Shown here: positions 1 to 12,844 of the stretch, one piece after another
Layout of the letters: each line of letters begins with the position of its first letter
Position numbering within the stretch: the stretch's first letter is position 1
Program-made: the position numbers and the translations under genes
The notes under the pieces: model-generated
The model's database searches: none
The model's input: the letters and a program-made list of their open reading frames with translations, nothing else
What the model was told of the DNA's origin: nothing
DNA from: Isoetes taiwanensis
Taxonomy: Eukaryota; Streptophyta; Lycopodiopsida; Isoetales; Isoetaceae
Length of the DNA: 64,000 nucleotides
Assembly (NCBI GenBank): GCA_021234155.1
Contig: JAJEKV010000063.1
Coordinates: 7,398,095-7,462,094, forward strand
Direction: 5' to 3'

Positions 1-344
1 ATTGATGAGTATTGTGGCACCGGATGTCAAAGTGGTTGCACCTAGTGTTGGCATGAATGAAGAAGTTTCTCTACTATATTTACATGTTTGTCAAGCATGT
101 AGCAACTTTAGATATTTACCTCTTGCATCACAAGCAAATGCAACTTTTTAAGGAAAACTTGTGACAAAGTTTCATGTAATTTCAGTTGCCATTCCAAATA
201 GTATGTTTCTTCTATTGGGTTTAAATTTCGATTATTGTTAATGCTTGTTCCAGTAACATACTCCAATCAATATGCTTTTGTTGATTCCTTAATTCACATG
301 TAGCTTGTCCAAAAGTTGTATAAGGTAGAGGAAGGTCACCTCTA
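1..344. other. AT-rich sequence downstream of the LINE remnant
   Basis: No convincing coding signal, tail or repeat boundary is visible. It may hold the decayed 3' end of the LINE or older flanking DNA. Confidence 0.4.
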
Positions 345-2158
345 CTATAAAGAGAAAGTGCTCAATATGGAAAGTCGATGCTTAGAAGACCCAAATATCA
401 TTATTTTGGATTTTCTCAAGTTTACCTTCATCTTGCGAGTCTCACAAAAGGATTTCAAATTATCAAAATGTTTCTGGAGACCATTTGAATTTTCAGAGAT
501 AAGCACAACATCGCCAGCATAAAGCAACAACTGGAAAACATAGTGTTCTAAACAAGAACCTGCATGCCCTCTTACTCTCAACCATTATTCTAACTCATCA
601 ATGTAGAGTTGAAAGAGTGTTGGAGAGAGCAGACAAACTTGTCGGACTCCAATTGTGCTTGAACCTCTGCTGGTACTTGAGCTGACAGTTTTGTAATGAC
701 CTCCTCATATAATCTAGCAACTGCTCCTCTAAGAGAAAAAGGAACCCCAAAATGTTCCATGCATGCATGAAGACCTTCTCGTGGCACTGTATCAAAGGCC
801 TTCTTGGCTTCCTTGCCTGCTCTATAAGCAATCTCAAGATAAGAAAATGATCGAGGGTACTATATTTCTTCCGAAAACCAGCTTAGGCAGCAGCTCTTTT
901 AATTTAGAAAAAGTGTGTCCAACCTTGACTTATGAATCGGAATAACCCTGCATTCCTTCCAAGATTTAGGCAATCCCAACTGAACTACGGCATTTAACTG
1001 CCTGGTAACTACTTGGATGAGTTCCTTACTATTTCGTTTTATCAATTCAATAGAAATGCCATCAAGATCAAATGCTTTACCATTACTAATCTTCTTCAAT
1101 TGGCGATGCACATTTTCACAAGAAAATAAATCTTCTACAACATCTAATATAGGCAAGCAGTCTGAATTCTCAACATAATACAAAGATCTCACCAAACCAA
1201 GTAAAGCATCCAAATCAACTTTGGCCTGATCAGGCTTATGCAATAGGCTTTTCCAAAAAAGCTTAGGTTTTGTTTGAAACAGAGAACCCATCATAGCTTT
1301 TCTTCTTTCAAAGAACAAATGCTTCTTACCTCTAATTAGATTCTTGAACCACTTGGGTTTAAGACGGCAATTCTTTGGAAGGTGAGCACGGGCATCATGA
1401 CATTCTTCATCCCACCAACCATTGCATGATCGTCCAGGAATTCATTTTTTGGTGCATTCAAAAGTGGAGTGAGCTGCACAAAGCAATATGTCAGAAAGCA
1501 AAGCTGATTTCTTTTCTAGCATACTAGTCCGTTTCACGGCCTCAAGAAGCTTACTAACTTTCTTCTTGTAATTTGCATTCAAATTAAAATCTAATTTGAG
1601 TTTAGACACAAAAATATATATTTGTTTTGTTTTTTCCAAAACTAAGTTCAATTCAAAAAGTAAGCCTACATGGTCTGACTCTGTCAAGCATTTCAAATGA
1701 TTTGATGATATTAGATGTTGCTGGGGCCAAAAGGTAATCCACTGTACTCTCACCAAAATGAGAAAAGCATGTAAATCTATCCGATTTTTTGAACCTGCTT
1801 ATAGCATTCAAGATCTTTAGTCCATATGTTGTGCCAAAATCTATCAAAAAGTCACATATGGTATTACTGATCTTATCTATTGATTGCCTTCTGAATGTCT
1901 CATCATCCAAATTCTCAAAAGAGACTGATTGCAATTTTTTACTATGTGCATTAAAATTCCCAACCACAATCACCTCTCCCTTATCCTGTAAATACATCAG
2001 ATCCAAGCTCAAATCATGAAGTAGATTCTTTTTGTCAAACCCGACTTGCTCATATACTTTCATATTTGCCCTTTATTCCAAAATCTGGACCGTACATAGC
2101 GATCCTCGTTTGTGGGGTATGCATGTACAAGTTTTTGTATACTGTATATTAAATTTTA
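345..2158 (-). mobile_element. Decayed LINE (endonuclease + reverse transcriptase), cut by the CACTA
   Basis: A non-LTR retrotransposon remnant read on the minus strand. From high to low coordinates it shows part of an AP-type endonuclease (VVGNFNAHS near 1960, then STVDYLL near 1750), the RT lead-in (SNGKAFDLDGIS and RVIPIHKS, 899-1318), a middle RT piece (590-837) and the catalytic strand as LLLYAGDVVLIS (345-581). The usual YADD is therefore YAGD, a lost catalytic aspartate. Frames shift between pieces, so it cannot encode a working protein. The same residue patterns recur in the LINE at 21663-25251, so the two probably belong to related families. The endonuclease is cut at 2158, where the CACTA left end begins, and no matching LINE piece lies beyond the CACTA right end. 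No poly(A) tail or target duplication was found. Confidence 0.8.
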
Positions 2159-2176
2159 CACTACAACAGGATAGGG
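2159..2176 (+). repeat. CACTA left terminal inverted repeat
   Basis: Starts with CACTACAA, the diagnostic end of the superfamily, and is mirrored at 12845-12861. Confidence 0.93.
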
Positions 2177-3000
2177 TGTTCTTCGTCAAGTATAGCGTCC
2201 AAAAAATTGACACTAAATTTCTTTTCAAGAGCCACAAATTGACAAAAAATTGTCACTATATATGTCGTGGTTTGATGTCACACGAGCGTCACTTGTTGTG
2301 TTATTTATTGCGTCATGCCGACATGATACAAGGATGACGCAATAACAATATTAATAGCAATTTTACGTCACATTTGAGGCAAATTTACGTCCATATTATT
2401 GTATACTTGCATCTTACATTACATCACATTAGCATCGATTATAATGTTTAATTGGTGCATCTTCGTGGCATATACGTTGTCCATAAATTGACACCTTTAT
2501 GTGACTATTGTGGCACTTTCATGATACACTTCCATGCTAGTTCATTGCAACATTGCGTTAACTTTATGACCTTTTTGTGACAAAATAATGGCAATATCTA
2601 TACGTTTGTGACATGTCAATTAATATATTTACCATACATCTACATCAATATTGTGACAACCTTTTACAAAAATGAAGCAAATTGTTGTGTCAATTTTGTA
2701 ATACTTTTATGCCTAAATAGTATTGGTTTGATTTTTCTTTTATGACAGGCTTGCATTAATTTTTTTGTCATTCTATGTTTAAACATGATTTTTTCCAATG
2801 TTCTCATATGAGTTGAAGTAAAAATATTGCTTGTAACTTCAGTTAATAAAAGTCAAATTGAACAAAGATCATTGAAGGAAGTGATTGCATTAAACTTGAT
2901 AAATAGTGTTCCACTCAATAAAAATGTTAATTGCTAACGAAACAAATACTAAGTTTGCATAAGATACATGAAGTTATGCAATACTTCAAGCATTAAAGTA
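2177..3000. promoter_or_regulatory. CACTA left subterminal repeat zone
   Basis: Non-coding. Short words around TGACA, TGTCAC, ACGTCA and GACGCAA recur in both orientations, for example near 2206, 2240, 2276, 2310, 2334, 2364 and 2515. In characterised CACTA elements such arrays bind the element's own accessory protein; that role is inferred here. Confidence 0.65.
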
Positions 3001-3016
3001 AAACTAGCTTTGATTC

Positions 3017-4548
3017 ATCATTCTGCATCATCTTCATGAGGAGAGGGACTTTGTTCACGTCCAGTAGCTTCTCGATCTTCATTATCCTATTAAAAAAGTG
3101 TACATGGTCAAAACGTTGCTCAAAAACATGCACTTTCCTCAAATAATGTAATAATAGCTAACTATGAATCCTTAACCAATGGTTGGAGTTTCATTGTTTA
3201 GGACATGAAATTCAATGGAAAAATAATTTTGAACATTATGTTACTCACCCTTTCTTCGTCTTCTTCAAAGTCAAGATAAATAGGTTCTTGCTTCTTTGAA
3301 ACTTCTTCGCCTCTTTCTAACTTTTTCATCTTTTTCTTGAATACAATTCCAGGACTAACTTTTTTTACATAATCACTTGCTTTATGCTGCAAGACAATTG
3401 CATCAAAATAAAATAATACATAAAAATAAATTATCATTCTTCCTACCTTTTGTACTTCATGACCCTTTTCAAGCATTCTTTTCTTCCATGCAGCATAGCC
3501 ACCATCTTCTTTGATTTTTTGCATCAAATCATCAACGGGGAAACTACCCCAATCAGAAAACTACACAAAGATTAAAATAAAAAAGTTACAAAGAGAAATA
3601 ACAATTAAAACGAAGCAGCTTGCATAATAATATGAAACAAAAATAATACTTACAAACTTGGATCTAATAGATGCATCTCCACCAGATCCTGTACGTTGCC
3701 TCCTATTTCGTCTTGCGGCTGCATCCTTCTGACGTTGGTATACTTGACCACATTGCTCAACAAATCTTTCCCAACATTCTTTGCCTACTTTCAATGGACG
3801 ACAATCTTTTCCAGCCCGTACCTTTCTTCGTAAATTATCCCTATATTATGATCAATCAAGTATCAATTACAAAGGGTATCCATTCAAAGGGTGGAAAAAA
3901 GAAAAGAAAAAAAAAAAGAGTAGAGAGAATCACCTGTAGTGTCTCCATCTCTTTGCCAGTAATTTGTTAAGTTCTGCCTCATTTAATCCATGACCAAAAT
4001 TGTCAATTATATACCTTATTGCCCGTTCTCGATGTCGTGCCTTAACTTGACGCCAAGTTTTATCTATCTCGTGGCAATAAGCCTTCATAGCATTTGTTGC
4101 TTGCTCCACGAATTCCTTTCCTGCATCATCAAGATAGGGCATCCCTTTGTAATAATACACCTGTAAAAATACAATAACATCATTTTAGAAAAATAACACA
4201 ATTGGAATCATTTCTAATATATTTAAAGAAGATACTAGAAGAAAGGAAACACATATTAAAAAAAAGAACCATTACGTCAGATTTGGATAATTTTTTGAAC
4301 TGAACACGATAAGATAGTTCGATCTCCTCGGCAGAACGTCCTTCAAGATCATCTTTGTCATCATCAGAAGAATGCACGGAATGAGATGAGTGAATCTGCT
4401 CATCAGAGGATGAATCACTCAAAATAACACGTCCTCTGGTAATGACGTAATCTTTCTTCTTGTTTGCTTTACTGCCTTGTCTTGATGTTTCTCCTTCTCC
4501 TGAGCTACTTGACCTTCTACGCGCTTTCAATGCCTTCATAGCTTCCTT
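3017..4548 (-). CDS. CACTA-encoded accessory protein, Ptta/En-Spm transposase_24-like (5' exon not found)
   Basis: Six minus-strand exons with GT-AG borders can be followed: 4276-4548, 3934-4161, 3654-3840, about 3450-3560, 3248-3387 and 3017-3088, ending in a stop. The first visible exon is Ser/Lys/Asp-rich and low complexity. Next comes a block with HEIDKTWRQVKARHRERAIR, then WERFVEQCGQVYQRQKDAAARRNRRQ. That order (a Trp-centred repeat, then a WE...C motif and a basic Asn/Arg stretch) resembles the plant Ptta/En-Spm family often paired with TNP2; this rests on motif memory. The tail is acidic and Lys-rich. It is divergent from the TNP2 gene, whereas the two maize En/Spm products come from one strand. 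The true first exon is unknown; an acceptor at 4548 implies one further upstream. Confidence 0.7.
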
Positions 4549-4599
4549 GCTACAAAACAATATTAAATTAGTTAAGGCAAACAAATTAATAACATGACT

Positions 4600-5560
4600 A
4601 ACAAGCTTGTCCTAAAAGTTACATGGAAACAAATATCATAACCTATATCTAAGATGGAATGCTCCTGATTGCATGCAGCATTAACAAAGAAACATTAATA
4701 AAAAAGGTCAAACCTGTTTGGAGAGCATCTGGGCAATCAAAAAGCATCAATAAAAGAGGTCAAAGTGTTTGGAAAGCATATGGGCAAAAACCTTTCAAAA
4801 CAACCACATCTCTGCGTTTATTGCAGCCCAAAACAAAGGTAACTGCTTCTATCCCCCCGCATTTATTGCAGCCCAAAATAGTGCAATTGCAGCCCAAAAA
4901 AAAGGCAATTGCTCTGCTAGCATCCTTTTCTATAAGCAAGAATAAATGACAAAGCATGCAAAGAATGAGAAACAAAGACATTGTGGATCTCTTTGCTATC
5001 AACTTAGGACTGGAGAGGGCAATCTGAAGTTAAACATCATTGATCATGATAAAGACCTACAATAAAAAGTAGTCAAGAAGGATCTCCACTCCTCAACAAG
5101 CTTTAACAAAGAAGCCGCTGAAATAATGCAAGAGGCCGACTTTGAAATAAAAAGCACAGATCCAAGTTTAATAGGGAACCACAAAGAATAGAATAGCCAA
5201 AGAATATTTGATTCAAAAAGCCGCTTTTACATCAATCGGACTTAGCGTAAGAGAATCTTTTGTCCATGAACAACCATGAAGATGGCTACAAGAAAACAAC
5301 CCAATATAGGTCCGATACAATTCAAATACAGGTCTGATACAATTCAAAAATGACGATCTGAAACCGCAACTCAAAATTTCAGCAAGAAGGCCACTCTACG
5401 TGAAGATTGCAATAGGCATGGTCTAACTATGAAGATAACCCAATATAGGTCTGATACAATTCAAATACAGGTCGACACAATCCAAATATGAGGATCTTAA
5501 ATTGACAACTCAGAATTTCAGCAAGAAGGCCACTCCATGAAAAGATTGCAATAGGCATGG
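4600..5560. repeat. Local repeats inside the CACTA
   Basis: Two tandem copies of about 130 bp lie at about 5297-5425 and 5433-5563, sharing AACCCAATATAGGTC, TCAGCAAGAAGGCCACTC and GATTGCAATAGGCATGG. At 4680-4920 short direct repeats share words such as TTATTGCAGCCCAAAA. No convincing gene is visible. The block is filler between the two divergent CACTA genes. Confidence 0.65.
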
Positions 5561-5587
5561 CTATAGGCTCACAATAAAATTCAAGAT

Positions 5588-5850
5588 GCCATCATCCACA
5601 TCAAACTTAGCAATACTTATAGATAGTGAATATAATACACGAGTAGCTGATTTTGGATTGGCTAGGATGACTCCGAAGGGATGATGATCCGACAACAAGA
5701 GTACCGTGTACCCCAGTTTGCATAGTCTGTTGAATATGCTTTGTATGGACAATTAGTGAAAAAACGGATGTTTACAAGCTTTTGGCCCGACATTTTGTGA
5801 TTTGCCTATGCTAGACAACCTGATCGACCAATTGTCCGCTCGAATAGATA
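5588..5850 (+). pseudogene. Captured receptor-like kinase fragment (RKF3-like)
   Basis: Plus-strand translation gives the activation-segment signature of a plant receptor-like kinase: DSEYNTRVADFGLARMTPKG (about 5632-5690, with the DFG motif). After a frame change come EYALYGQLVKK.DVY, matching subdomain VIII-IX (usually APEYALYGQL...SDVYSFG), and then AYARQPDRPI from the end of the domain. The YALYGQL wording recalls LRR kinases of the RKF3 group, from memory. There is no start, glycine loop or catalytic HRD block, and several frame breaks, so it cannot be a kinase. It sits inside the CACTA between its two genes, the typical position for transduplicated host sequence. Confidence 0.65.
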
Positions 5851-6202
5851 TTTGGTCACGCCATCGCCCTTGTAAGCAAGCAAGTGCTGCTTTTCTTTCA
5901 ACCCTATTTGTTAAATCGAGCCCGGGAATTGAACCTTAAAAGAGCCTATTTATTACAAGATATATCACAATCTTTTTATTACAAGATATAAAGATCGTGA
6001 AAGGTTCCGGGTCTATCCCCTTGGCCTCGCTACATATGTGAAGTCGACAACAAGGTCTATATCACCGCCAAGAAAAGTTTACGAAAAGTTTGGGACCAAA
6101 GAAAGAATGTGGCTTACAATTTGCGGTAAGAAGAAGAGATTTAGGCTAAGACTTTAAGACTTGGAAGAAAAACGAATGCAATATGCAAATGATGCAGTTT
6201 TT

Positions 6203-6640
6203 TCATGCAACCCAAAGAAATTTAGTGCATTTCAAGATGGACTGACTCCGCCCATCGAAGTTAGATCTTGGTTCCAGATCTTCACTAGTTTCCTTCTCCC
6301 TTTGTTTGATTTGTAAACTCTTCGTCACTCTTTTTCTCCATTTCCACAAAGAAATCCTCATAAATTTCTCGAGGCATGTTGGCAAAAAAATTTGCCATTC
6401 TTTTCTCGCTTCGGTTGTTTGCATTATCTTCACCATGGCTATCATTCTCATCCCCGTAACCATTGCTCAGAGCGGGGGCTTTTCCTTTTTTATGTTTGTC
6501 TTGCCGACTTCCAGCCACCGCAGAACGAAAAACCAGGAGCTCAAAATGGAAAGTTTTAGGATAACTAATAATCAAACAATACAAAAAAATACTTTTCCGG
6601 GTGAGCAAAAGAGGCGCAGGATGCAATATGTGTCGAAAGG
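6203..6640 (-). CDS. Unrecognised acidic/basic ORF inside the CACTA
   Basis: A minus-strand frame runs through a Lys-rich stretch (RQDKHKKGKAPA), an Asp/Asn-rich stretch and a helical-looking C-terminus (PREIYEDFFVEMEKKSDEEF) before a stop near 6285. I do not recognise it. It could be an upstream exon of the minus-strand CACTA gene, but its in-frame stop argues against simple continuation, or a second captured fragment. No splice partner was found. Confidence 0.3.
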
Positions 6641-6739
6641 GAGAGCAGAGAAATGAGAGCAAGAGAGCAACTAAATGTGGATGTGGGATTTGTAAGGCGG
6701 GAGATTGAACAACTTTTGCGCCTGTGTTCAATTTCATCT

Positions 6740-7760
6740 TGCCTTGCATTTCGATTTGTTATTTTGGCAAAGTGTAATTTTCATGATGTATTTTGGCGTT
6801 GTAATTTTCATGATGAATTTAGTTGAAATTTTGGCATTTTTGGACCTTTTGGATTTTGGCCATCTCTCATTTTATATTCTGAACCGCTTGTTTTATCATC
6901 TCTCAATTCTAAATGCAAGCAATTTAAATATCATATTTTAAGTCTTTTTCTCAATCAAGCATTTTAGAATAAAACATGAAAGATGGAATATTTAAGTAGC
7001 CATATTTTGGCATTTTACTTGCCATTAGTTGATATTTTCTCTAGCATGAAATCCTAGTGCTTGCATTTTTACTTGCCATTAGTTGATATTTTCTCAAGCA
7101 TTCCTAGTGCTAGTGTTTTTTTACTTGCCATTAAATTCTCATGTCAATTGAATTGTAAGTACAAGGAGTCATCTATTGCATATCAACGTCTAGAACTTTG
7201 TTTGTGGAATCTGAGTGGATTTTTAATTCAAGAAAACCTTAGGCTATAGAGCGCCGATGTATTGGTAAGAGTTTGTGCGCTAGCATATTCGTGCTTATCT
7301 TTTCATTCAAAAGCTATCTTGCTAATTTGCATGATATACGTCTGTTGTTTTGATAACTTTAACCTTTACCACCTTTTTTGGTACCCTCACAATATAGAAT
7401 GGAATTTTTGCGAATGTACATAATGTTGGTGGGTTTGCTTCAATAACTTTAACCTTTTCAAATTTTAGTTGGTATTTTGGCAATTTTGATTGGAATTTTT
7501 GCATTTCGGTACATTGCGTAGATGCTCATGGTTATCTTCTCATTTTGATAGTTATATTGCATGGTAAGATTGCGTAAAATGGCTAATTTTCATGATGTTC
7601 GTTTGTTACATTTCCATAATAACTCTAACGTTTACCGCTTTTTTTTTTTTTTATCACTTTTGTTGTTATTATTGGCAATTTGGTTGGAATTTTGGCATTT
7701 GGGACACTTGTTGGTACTACTCATGGGTTATCTTCTCATTTTAACAGTTATATTATTGAG
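6740..7760. repeat. Repeat-rich leader upstream of the TNP2 gene
   Basis: Short direct repeats: TTTTACTTGCCATTAGTTGA occurs near 7013 and 7068. A longer unit containing ATAACTTTAACCTTT and TTGGAATTTTGGCATTT recurs near 7350, 7450 and 7620-7700. It directly precedes the transposase start and probably includes its promoter; no core element is certain. Confidence 0.45.
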
Positions 7761-10700
7761 ATGAACAATAGCAGTGGTAGCAACACGAGCAGTGCAAGGG
7801 ATTATTTACCAGGTCGAGCATGCTCATCTTCAACTTCATCTTCTTCGTCCCTCCGTCGAAGGCACAGGAAAAGACCTAGAAATAACCCTGTTGAAGCTTT
7901 CTACCGTCATCGCGAAAGTTGTTGGTGCAATACTTGTCGGGGAACTGCTACACGTTCTTATCATGTGCGACAGCAACACGAGGCACGATATGGTATGTGG
8001 CGAAATAGACCCCAACAAAGCGACGAGGAACACCAACTTGAAGGGGAAGCAAATGAGGTACGCTACATATATACCCCTCTAGGCATTTAAATTAATTAGT
8101 TGGCACGCATTTAATCATTTGGAATGTTTAAATACGTGCAGGTTCGTTATGTCACCAAATAAATAGTAGATGCCCATTTATTTACGCCTTGATGAACGTA
8201 AATGTAGTGTTGCAACACAATTCAATCACGCCAAACTTATTTGCAAAGTGTCGTAGAGAGCGTTAAATTGTTTTTATATACATTCTAGTACTTTATTTAT
8301 TGTATTGTTATTACAATCGTGATGTAATAGAAGTTATACAATGTGATGGATATAAAGTTGTATAATGCATTAGAAGTCATACAATTGGTTCAAAATATAT
8401 TGTATGATCCTTAAATTACCACCTAGCATAAAAGCAACTAACATTTACGTGTCCAGTCTTCGAGTGATGAATCATTGGATGGAGTTCAAACATCAAGTTC
8501 AAACAATACTTTCCTTGGTGGGGATGCGATACATGAAACAATTACAAATTATTTTCCGGCAGTTCAACATCCTGAAAATGAGAACAATGGTGACAAGGCT
8601 GAATTCCTGCACAATGAGGCAACAACCCCATTGTTTCCACATGCACGTGTATCTCGTCTTGCTGCATGTTTGCTAATTTTGAACCTCCAACATAAAGTCG
8701 GTTGGAGCAACAACAGTGTTTCTGAGCTTTTCAGGTATGTATATATGCTCTTATAGATTTTTTTTTACAATGTTGCTACTAACAATATTAAAATATGAGA
8801 CATGTACTCTAGTTTGCTAGACAAAATACTACCAGAAGGGCATTGCCTTCCGAAGTCAAGAAGAGAGGCAAGAGAATTGTTGCGAGCATTAGGGCTAGAA
8901 TACAATTGTATACATGCATGCGTGAATGATTGCATACTATTTCGCAACGATTATGCGGGGAACCAATCATGCCCGAAGTGTAATGAGCCACGGTATGAGG
9001 AAGGAAGAAGGTCAAAAGTGGCAAGGAAAACATTGCGCCATATGCCTATAATCCCCCGCTTACGTTATATGTTTCGATCTCCTTCAATTGCCTCTTTTAT
9101 GGATTACCATGCAAAAAATCGGAGCATAGATGGAAAAATGAGGATGCCCGCAGATGGAGAGTCTTGGAAGAATGTCGAAGAAAAGTGGCCACAATTTAAA
9201 ACAGAGCCTCGCAACATTAGGCTTGGGCTAGGGCTTGATGGAATATGTCCATGGGGAACTATGTCATCATCACATAGCGTATGGCCGATAGTTGTTGTAA
9301 ACTACAATATTCCACCATGGATGGCTATCAAACCTGGTCATATCATGTTGACATTGATTGTTCCAGGTATTATGTTATGGTCATATCTTGCTGTATGAAC
9401 ATGTAACAAAGTGGAAAAATGTTTCTTGCAGGAAAATACCAAGTAAAAAATATGGATGTTTACATGGAACCTTTGGTAGAGGAACTAGAAATATTGTGGA
9501 AGGGGATTCACATGTATGACATTGCAAGAGAGCCACATGATTTCACACTACATGGGATGCTATGTTTCACAATTCATGATTATCCAGGCTTTTATGTGGG
9601 ATCAGGCAAGTATATCACCACAAAATTATATAAGCTAAAAATTCTAGTTGCTTGTAAACCATGATCCTAAAATCAAGTGCTTACTTTGTGATGTAACAGG
9701 TCTACAGACAAGTGGAGCATATGGATGTCCCTCATGCGGAACTAGCCTAACATCCTACAGATCCAAACATCTCAAGAAGCAAATTTACATTGGCCACAAA
9801 AAATATCTGCCTGAAGGGCACCATGCACGTGGGCGTGAGGTGACACCCCCACCAAAGCGATGGACAACTAGGGATTGGCTCCATGCATGGAAAGATGCAA
9901 ATCCAAATTTGGATTACTTGGCTAATATTGGAGAAGGCAATAGCATACTCCCCCCTGGTATGAAACGTTTATCTATATTTTATAGATTGGAGTACTGGGT
10001 AGACTTGGAGGTCGTACACTTGCTTGATCCAATGCATATATTCAAAAATATTGCACATTCTTTATGGAAGCATTTAACTGGTGAGTGGGAGATATTAGGA
10101 GCCCGAGAAGACCTTAAAGAAAGAAAAATAAAAAGAGAATATTGGCCAATTGAGAGGGCTGGAAGACTCAAATGGAAAAAGGGTGCTTGGGTGTTAGAGA
10201 AACAACAGCTTGCTACAGTGCATAGGAGAATACAAAATATTCGCACACCGACTGGACATGGTGCTTCTCTACAAAAAGCATTTACAAAAGATGGAAAACT
10301 CAGTGGTCTCAAGACACATGACTGGCATAAGTTTCTGCAGGTATTTTATTATGAGTTTTGTTGCATGACTATTGAAAATATTTTCATGTATTAAACCATT
10401 GTTTGTTGTGGATGTAGCATGTGCTTCCTTGTGCCATTGGAAGCTATCTGACACCAGCTATAAGGAATATTATATATCGTTTAGGCAAATTTGTGAGATG
10501 GGTGTCTTTGAAGGAAATTGATATCTCTGACATTCCAAAGATGGAGGAGGAGGCCATTTTACTATTATGTGATATTGAGAAAGAGTTTCCTACGAGCTTC
10601 TTAGATCTACAAGTATTATATTGTCCTTTCCTTAAATCTTTCTCACTATGCTTCTTTTTCTTATATTATATATAGATCTGATGATATTAATGCAATGATA

Positions 10701-12223
10701 TTATTGGCATAGGTGCACCTATTAATTCATATTCCAAATGAGATCAAATTAGCGTGTCCCCGCTCCCGCACGATGGATGTTCTTTCTCGTTTATATATGA
10801 AAGTGCTCAAGGGGTTTGTCCGCCAAATGGCTAGGGCGAGGAAGGGTGTATAGCGAGGGCCATCTCATACAAGAAACACTTTATTTCCCGAATGATGTGA
10901 CGATTGCATGCAATCCGGATGGCCTTAAAATGTGGGAGGAAAAAAGAGCCCGATGAGATTATATCAGAAGTTCTACAAGGCAAAGGTGTGGAAAGGAATC
11001 TAAATGATGAGATGTTTCGTGCCATAAATACATTTGTCTTGAATAACACAACGAGTCTGCAATCTTGGCGAGACATGTATGAAATTGCAAAGGGAGAAGC
11101 ACGAAGAAATAGCTCACATAGGCATGGTTCAATAATTGAAGAATGCACCTTGCCAGACACAATGAGCAATGATTGGTTATTAGCTCGTATGGATGAAGCA
11201 AGAGATGGTGGACAAACTGTTCCAGATGATGATTATGAGCTTGCCATTGGATGCAATAGAAAGGTATGTAATTTAAATGTTTTTATACAATAAACTATAT
11301 AATTCACTAAAATGCTTTCATATTAGGCGCGATTTCATACATCCATGTGGGCATATGGGCAACACTTTCGTATTAGTAAGGTTGATAAATGGAGAATCAC
11401 ATTTGACTCTGGAATCATGGCACAATTTGAACAAAGGAGTCAAGCAAGCAGTAGGGATCGTAACCCCATTGATGGTGAATTATATTACGTTGGAACCATA
11501 TCAGATATCATTGAGTTAAACTATCGAACCTTTCGCGTAAATGTATTGAAAGCACAGTGGTTCAAGGTTGTGTATAGAGGTCGGGGAAAAACAATTAGGA
11601 CACATGCTTCTGGATTTGTGGAGATTGATTCCACAAAAGTGCTACCCGACATGGACGAGCCATTTGTTTTCCCAAATCAGGTTGAGCAAGTCTTTTTTCA
11701 TCCAAATCACGACAACAATAATTGGTGGATTGTGATACATTCCCACCCTAGGTCGCGTCGTGTGATTGGAATTTCCACATCTGCAAACAATATCGAGCCA
11801 ACATCTGATGACGATGATGGACAATCAAGTCATGTAGCAGAAGATGTCATGTCTGCAGCAGAACATGAACTTGATGTGCTAGATACTGATACTATTGAAG
11901 GTGATGTCACATTTACAGGAGATGGCGAGGAGACAGATAATGAGTTACCTCAAGCATCTTATTTCCATGAAAACATCGATGATGAAGATGCTAGCTTCAT
12001 TTTGCGATCTCCAATGATCTCCCCTCCACGAGAAGAGGTTGGAAATATTGTGCAAATAAGTCACGCTGGCATTGATGATGAGGACTATATTGAAGATGAA
12101 GAACTTTCAAGTATTGATTCACATTTTCATCCACACAGGAGTTTACATCTACATCTGGATGATGATGAGTTAGACGACATTGAGCATGACATCAATGACC
12201 AATCTAATCTTAATGCTTTGTAA
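7761..12223 (+). CDS. CACTA transposase, TNP2/TNPD-like, with DUF4216-like C-terminal region (frame broken)
   Basis: Exons by splice signals and frame: 7761-8057, 8457-8734, 8813-9366, 9432-9605, 9700-10340, 10418-10612, 10713-about 10900, about 10904-11263, 11327-12223. The N-terminus is Ser/Arg-rich with a Cys/His cluster (CWCNTCRG). The TNP2 core follows, with SLLDKILPEGHCLPKS, CIHACVNDCILF, IDGKMRMPAD, RLGLGLDGICPWG and MSSSHSVWP, then LLDPMHIFKNIAHSLWKHL. The next exon matches the family block before DUF4216 (SEGHLIQETLYFP). The last exon contains YYVGTISDIIEL and DEPFVFPNQVEQVFF, typical of DUF4216, and ends in a long acidic tail. An in-frame TAG at 10851 is bypassed by removing one G in the GGG before it, so the copy is disabled or the base is an error. 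The intron after 9605 uses a GC donor. Confidence 0.88.
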
Positions 12224-12289
12224 AAATTGGTTTTAGATATTGAATAGCTTGACATGTTTCTTTCTCTTTGTTGAAATGGATACTAGGAT

Positions 12290-12844
12290 TTTCATCGGAT
12301 AAATAAACCATATACTATGTGATATATGGCATGACACATGGCCCCTTTTGCGTCAAGATGTCTATGCATTTCTAATTCACAATGTCACTATATTGACACT
12401 TCTTTGATGCAATCATGATACGTAAGTGCCACAATATATAATAGAAAATTGATATAAAATTGCCGATGTGTCTGACACTGTAAAATGACACAAACGTTTT
12501 ACAAAAGGTGACAAGAAGCTATCATAAAATGTGACACAAAAGCATTACAAAATTGAATCAAAACTGTAGAACTAGCGATGTTATAGTGGACATAAACTTA
12601 TTGTTATTCTTGACTTAAATTATGTCACAATCCTTTCACAATACATGATGTAATCGTCATTACAAATGCTAATGAAAAATTAATAAAATTTTGACACAAA
12701 TATATGACAAAAATGACGACGTTGTTGACACAACTATACTGACACAAGTATTGACGCAATCAAATTAATTTGTGTCACTTTCAAGCTTCTGACACAAATC
12801 TGACGAACCTTAAATGGTAGTGACGCAGGGCTTGACACAAAAAG
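12290..12844. promoter_or_regulatory. CACTA right subterminal repeat zone
   Basis: Dense TGACACAA, TGTGTCA and TGACGCA words, about one every 20-40 bases from 12385 to 12840, mirror the left zone. No ORF. Confidence 0.65.

Noticed and set aside
5918-5945. B-box-like GGTTCAATTCCCGGG on minus, possible tRNA or SINE
   Set aside because: No A box at the required distance and no tRNA fold, so treated as chance or a fragment.
7836-8036. Minus ORFs overlapping the TNP2 exons
   Set aside because: Shadow frames opposite a well-supported coding exon.
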